DNA from: Virgibacillus ihumii
GTDB lineage: Bacteria; Bacillota; Bacilli; Bacillales; Amphibacillaceae
DNA length: 64,000 nucleotides
Assembly: GCF_902726655.1 (NCBI RefSeq)
Contig: NZ_CACVAN010000001.1
Location: forward strand, 3,410,001 to 3,474,000
Reading direction: 5' to 3'
A model generated the notes under the pieces. That model searched no databases and had not been told where the DNA came from. It saw only the letters and a list, made by a program, of their open reading frames with translations. The first letter of the stretch is position 1, and each line of letters opens with the position of its first letter. This document shows positions 63,977 to 64,000 of this stretch, piece by piece. A program made the translations under genes and the position numbers.

Positions 63977-64000
63977 GTGCGTCCACGACCGTTATTTATC
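63977..64000 (+). CDS. possible start of a gene continuing beyond the window
   Basis: GTG at 63977 follows GAGGAGG (63964-63970) by 6 bases and opens MRPRPLF; only eight codons are visible. The 280 bases before it (63691-63970) hold no gene. Confidence 0.35.

Overview
The window is about 64 kb of chromosome from a low-GC, Gram-positive member of the Bacillaceae. Gene content and style fit a salt-tolerant relative of Virgibacillus, Oceanobacillus or Lentibacillus: strong AGGAGG ribosome sites, frequent TTG and GTG starts, CcpA-type cre, FMN and Mn2+ riboswitches, a BCCT osmolyte carrier, and Bacillus-type rlmCD, yfmR, ctaB and rib genes. No rRNA, tRNA, CRISPR array or intact insertion sequence was seen. 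The genus is inferred from gene style only.

Layout. 0-7.1 kb: end of a beta-oxidation/phenylacetate-type operon (hydroxyacyl-CoA dehydrogenase, PaaJ-like thiolase, enoyl-CoA hydratase), a flavin oxidoreductase, a phenylalanine dehydrogenase broken by one in-frame TAG, and the two E1 subunits of a 2-oxoacid dehydrogenase, separated by a long intergenic repeat that itself holds a 163-bp MITE-like insertion. 7.3-10.2 kb: three-gene ABC importer. 10.4-14.3 kb: dagK, rlmCD, dus. 14.4-17.7 kb: a minus-strand cassette of three tiny Ser-rich peptides, an ABC exporter and a Hanks-type kinase; this looks like a ribosomal-peptide system of unfamiliar type and is the most interesting locus. 18-30 kb: PII-like/DUF1538 pair, a small tyrosine recombinase with a palindromic operator, NRDE protein, phosphodiesterase-like protein, ctaB, a CNNM/CorC protein under a yybP-ykoY (Mn2+) riboswitch, P1 peptidase, a 20-bp minisatellite and an alkaline phosphatase. 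30.4-34.4 kb: FMN riboswitch and ribD-ribE-ribBA-ribH. 34.8-42.9 kb: 59-aa membrane protein coupled to an ABC-F ATPase, a large membrane protein, C45-type hydrolase, TerC, a conserved hypothetical and CoA-disulfide reductase. 43-47 kb: NSS transporter and kynU-kynB-kynA. 47.4-54.3 kb: aminotransferase, ThDP enzyme, aldehyde dehydrogenase, lysine 6-dehydrogenase, IclR regulator and DUF3870 protein. 54.4-56.5 kb: AT-rich, gene-poor tract with a DinB-like gene. 56.6-62.5 kb: aldehyde dehydrogenase, ferredoxin reductase, Rieske ferredoxin and amidohydrolase, divergent from a BCCT carrier. The end holds a two-gene hypothetical unit and a possible partial gene start.

The window is rich in amino-acid catabolism. 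Phe could go to phenylpyruvate and phenylacetyl-CoA (broken in this strain), Trp to anthranilate through kynurenine, and Lys to aminoadipate and beyond through lysine 6-dehydrogenase. The Lys cluster has its own candidate IclR operator, the PheDH promoter a near-perfect cre site. Functional statements come from motifs and remembered families; no database search was possible.
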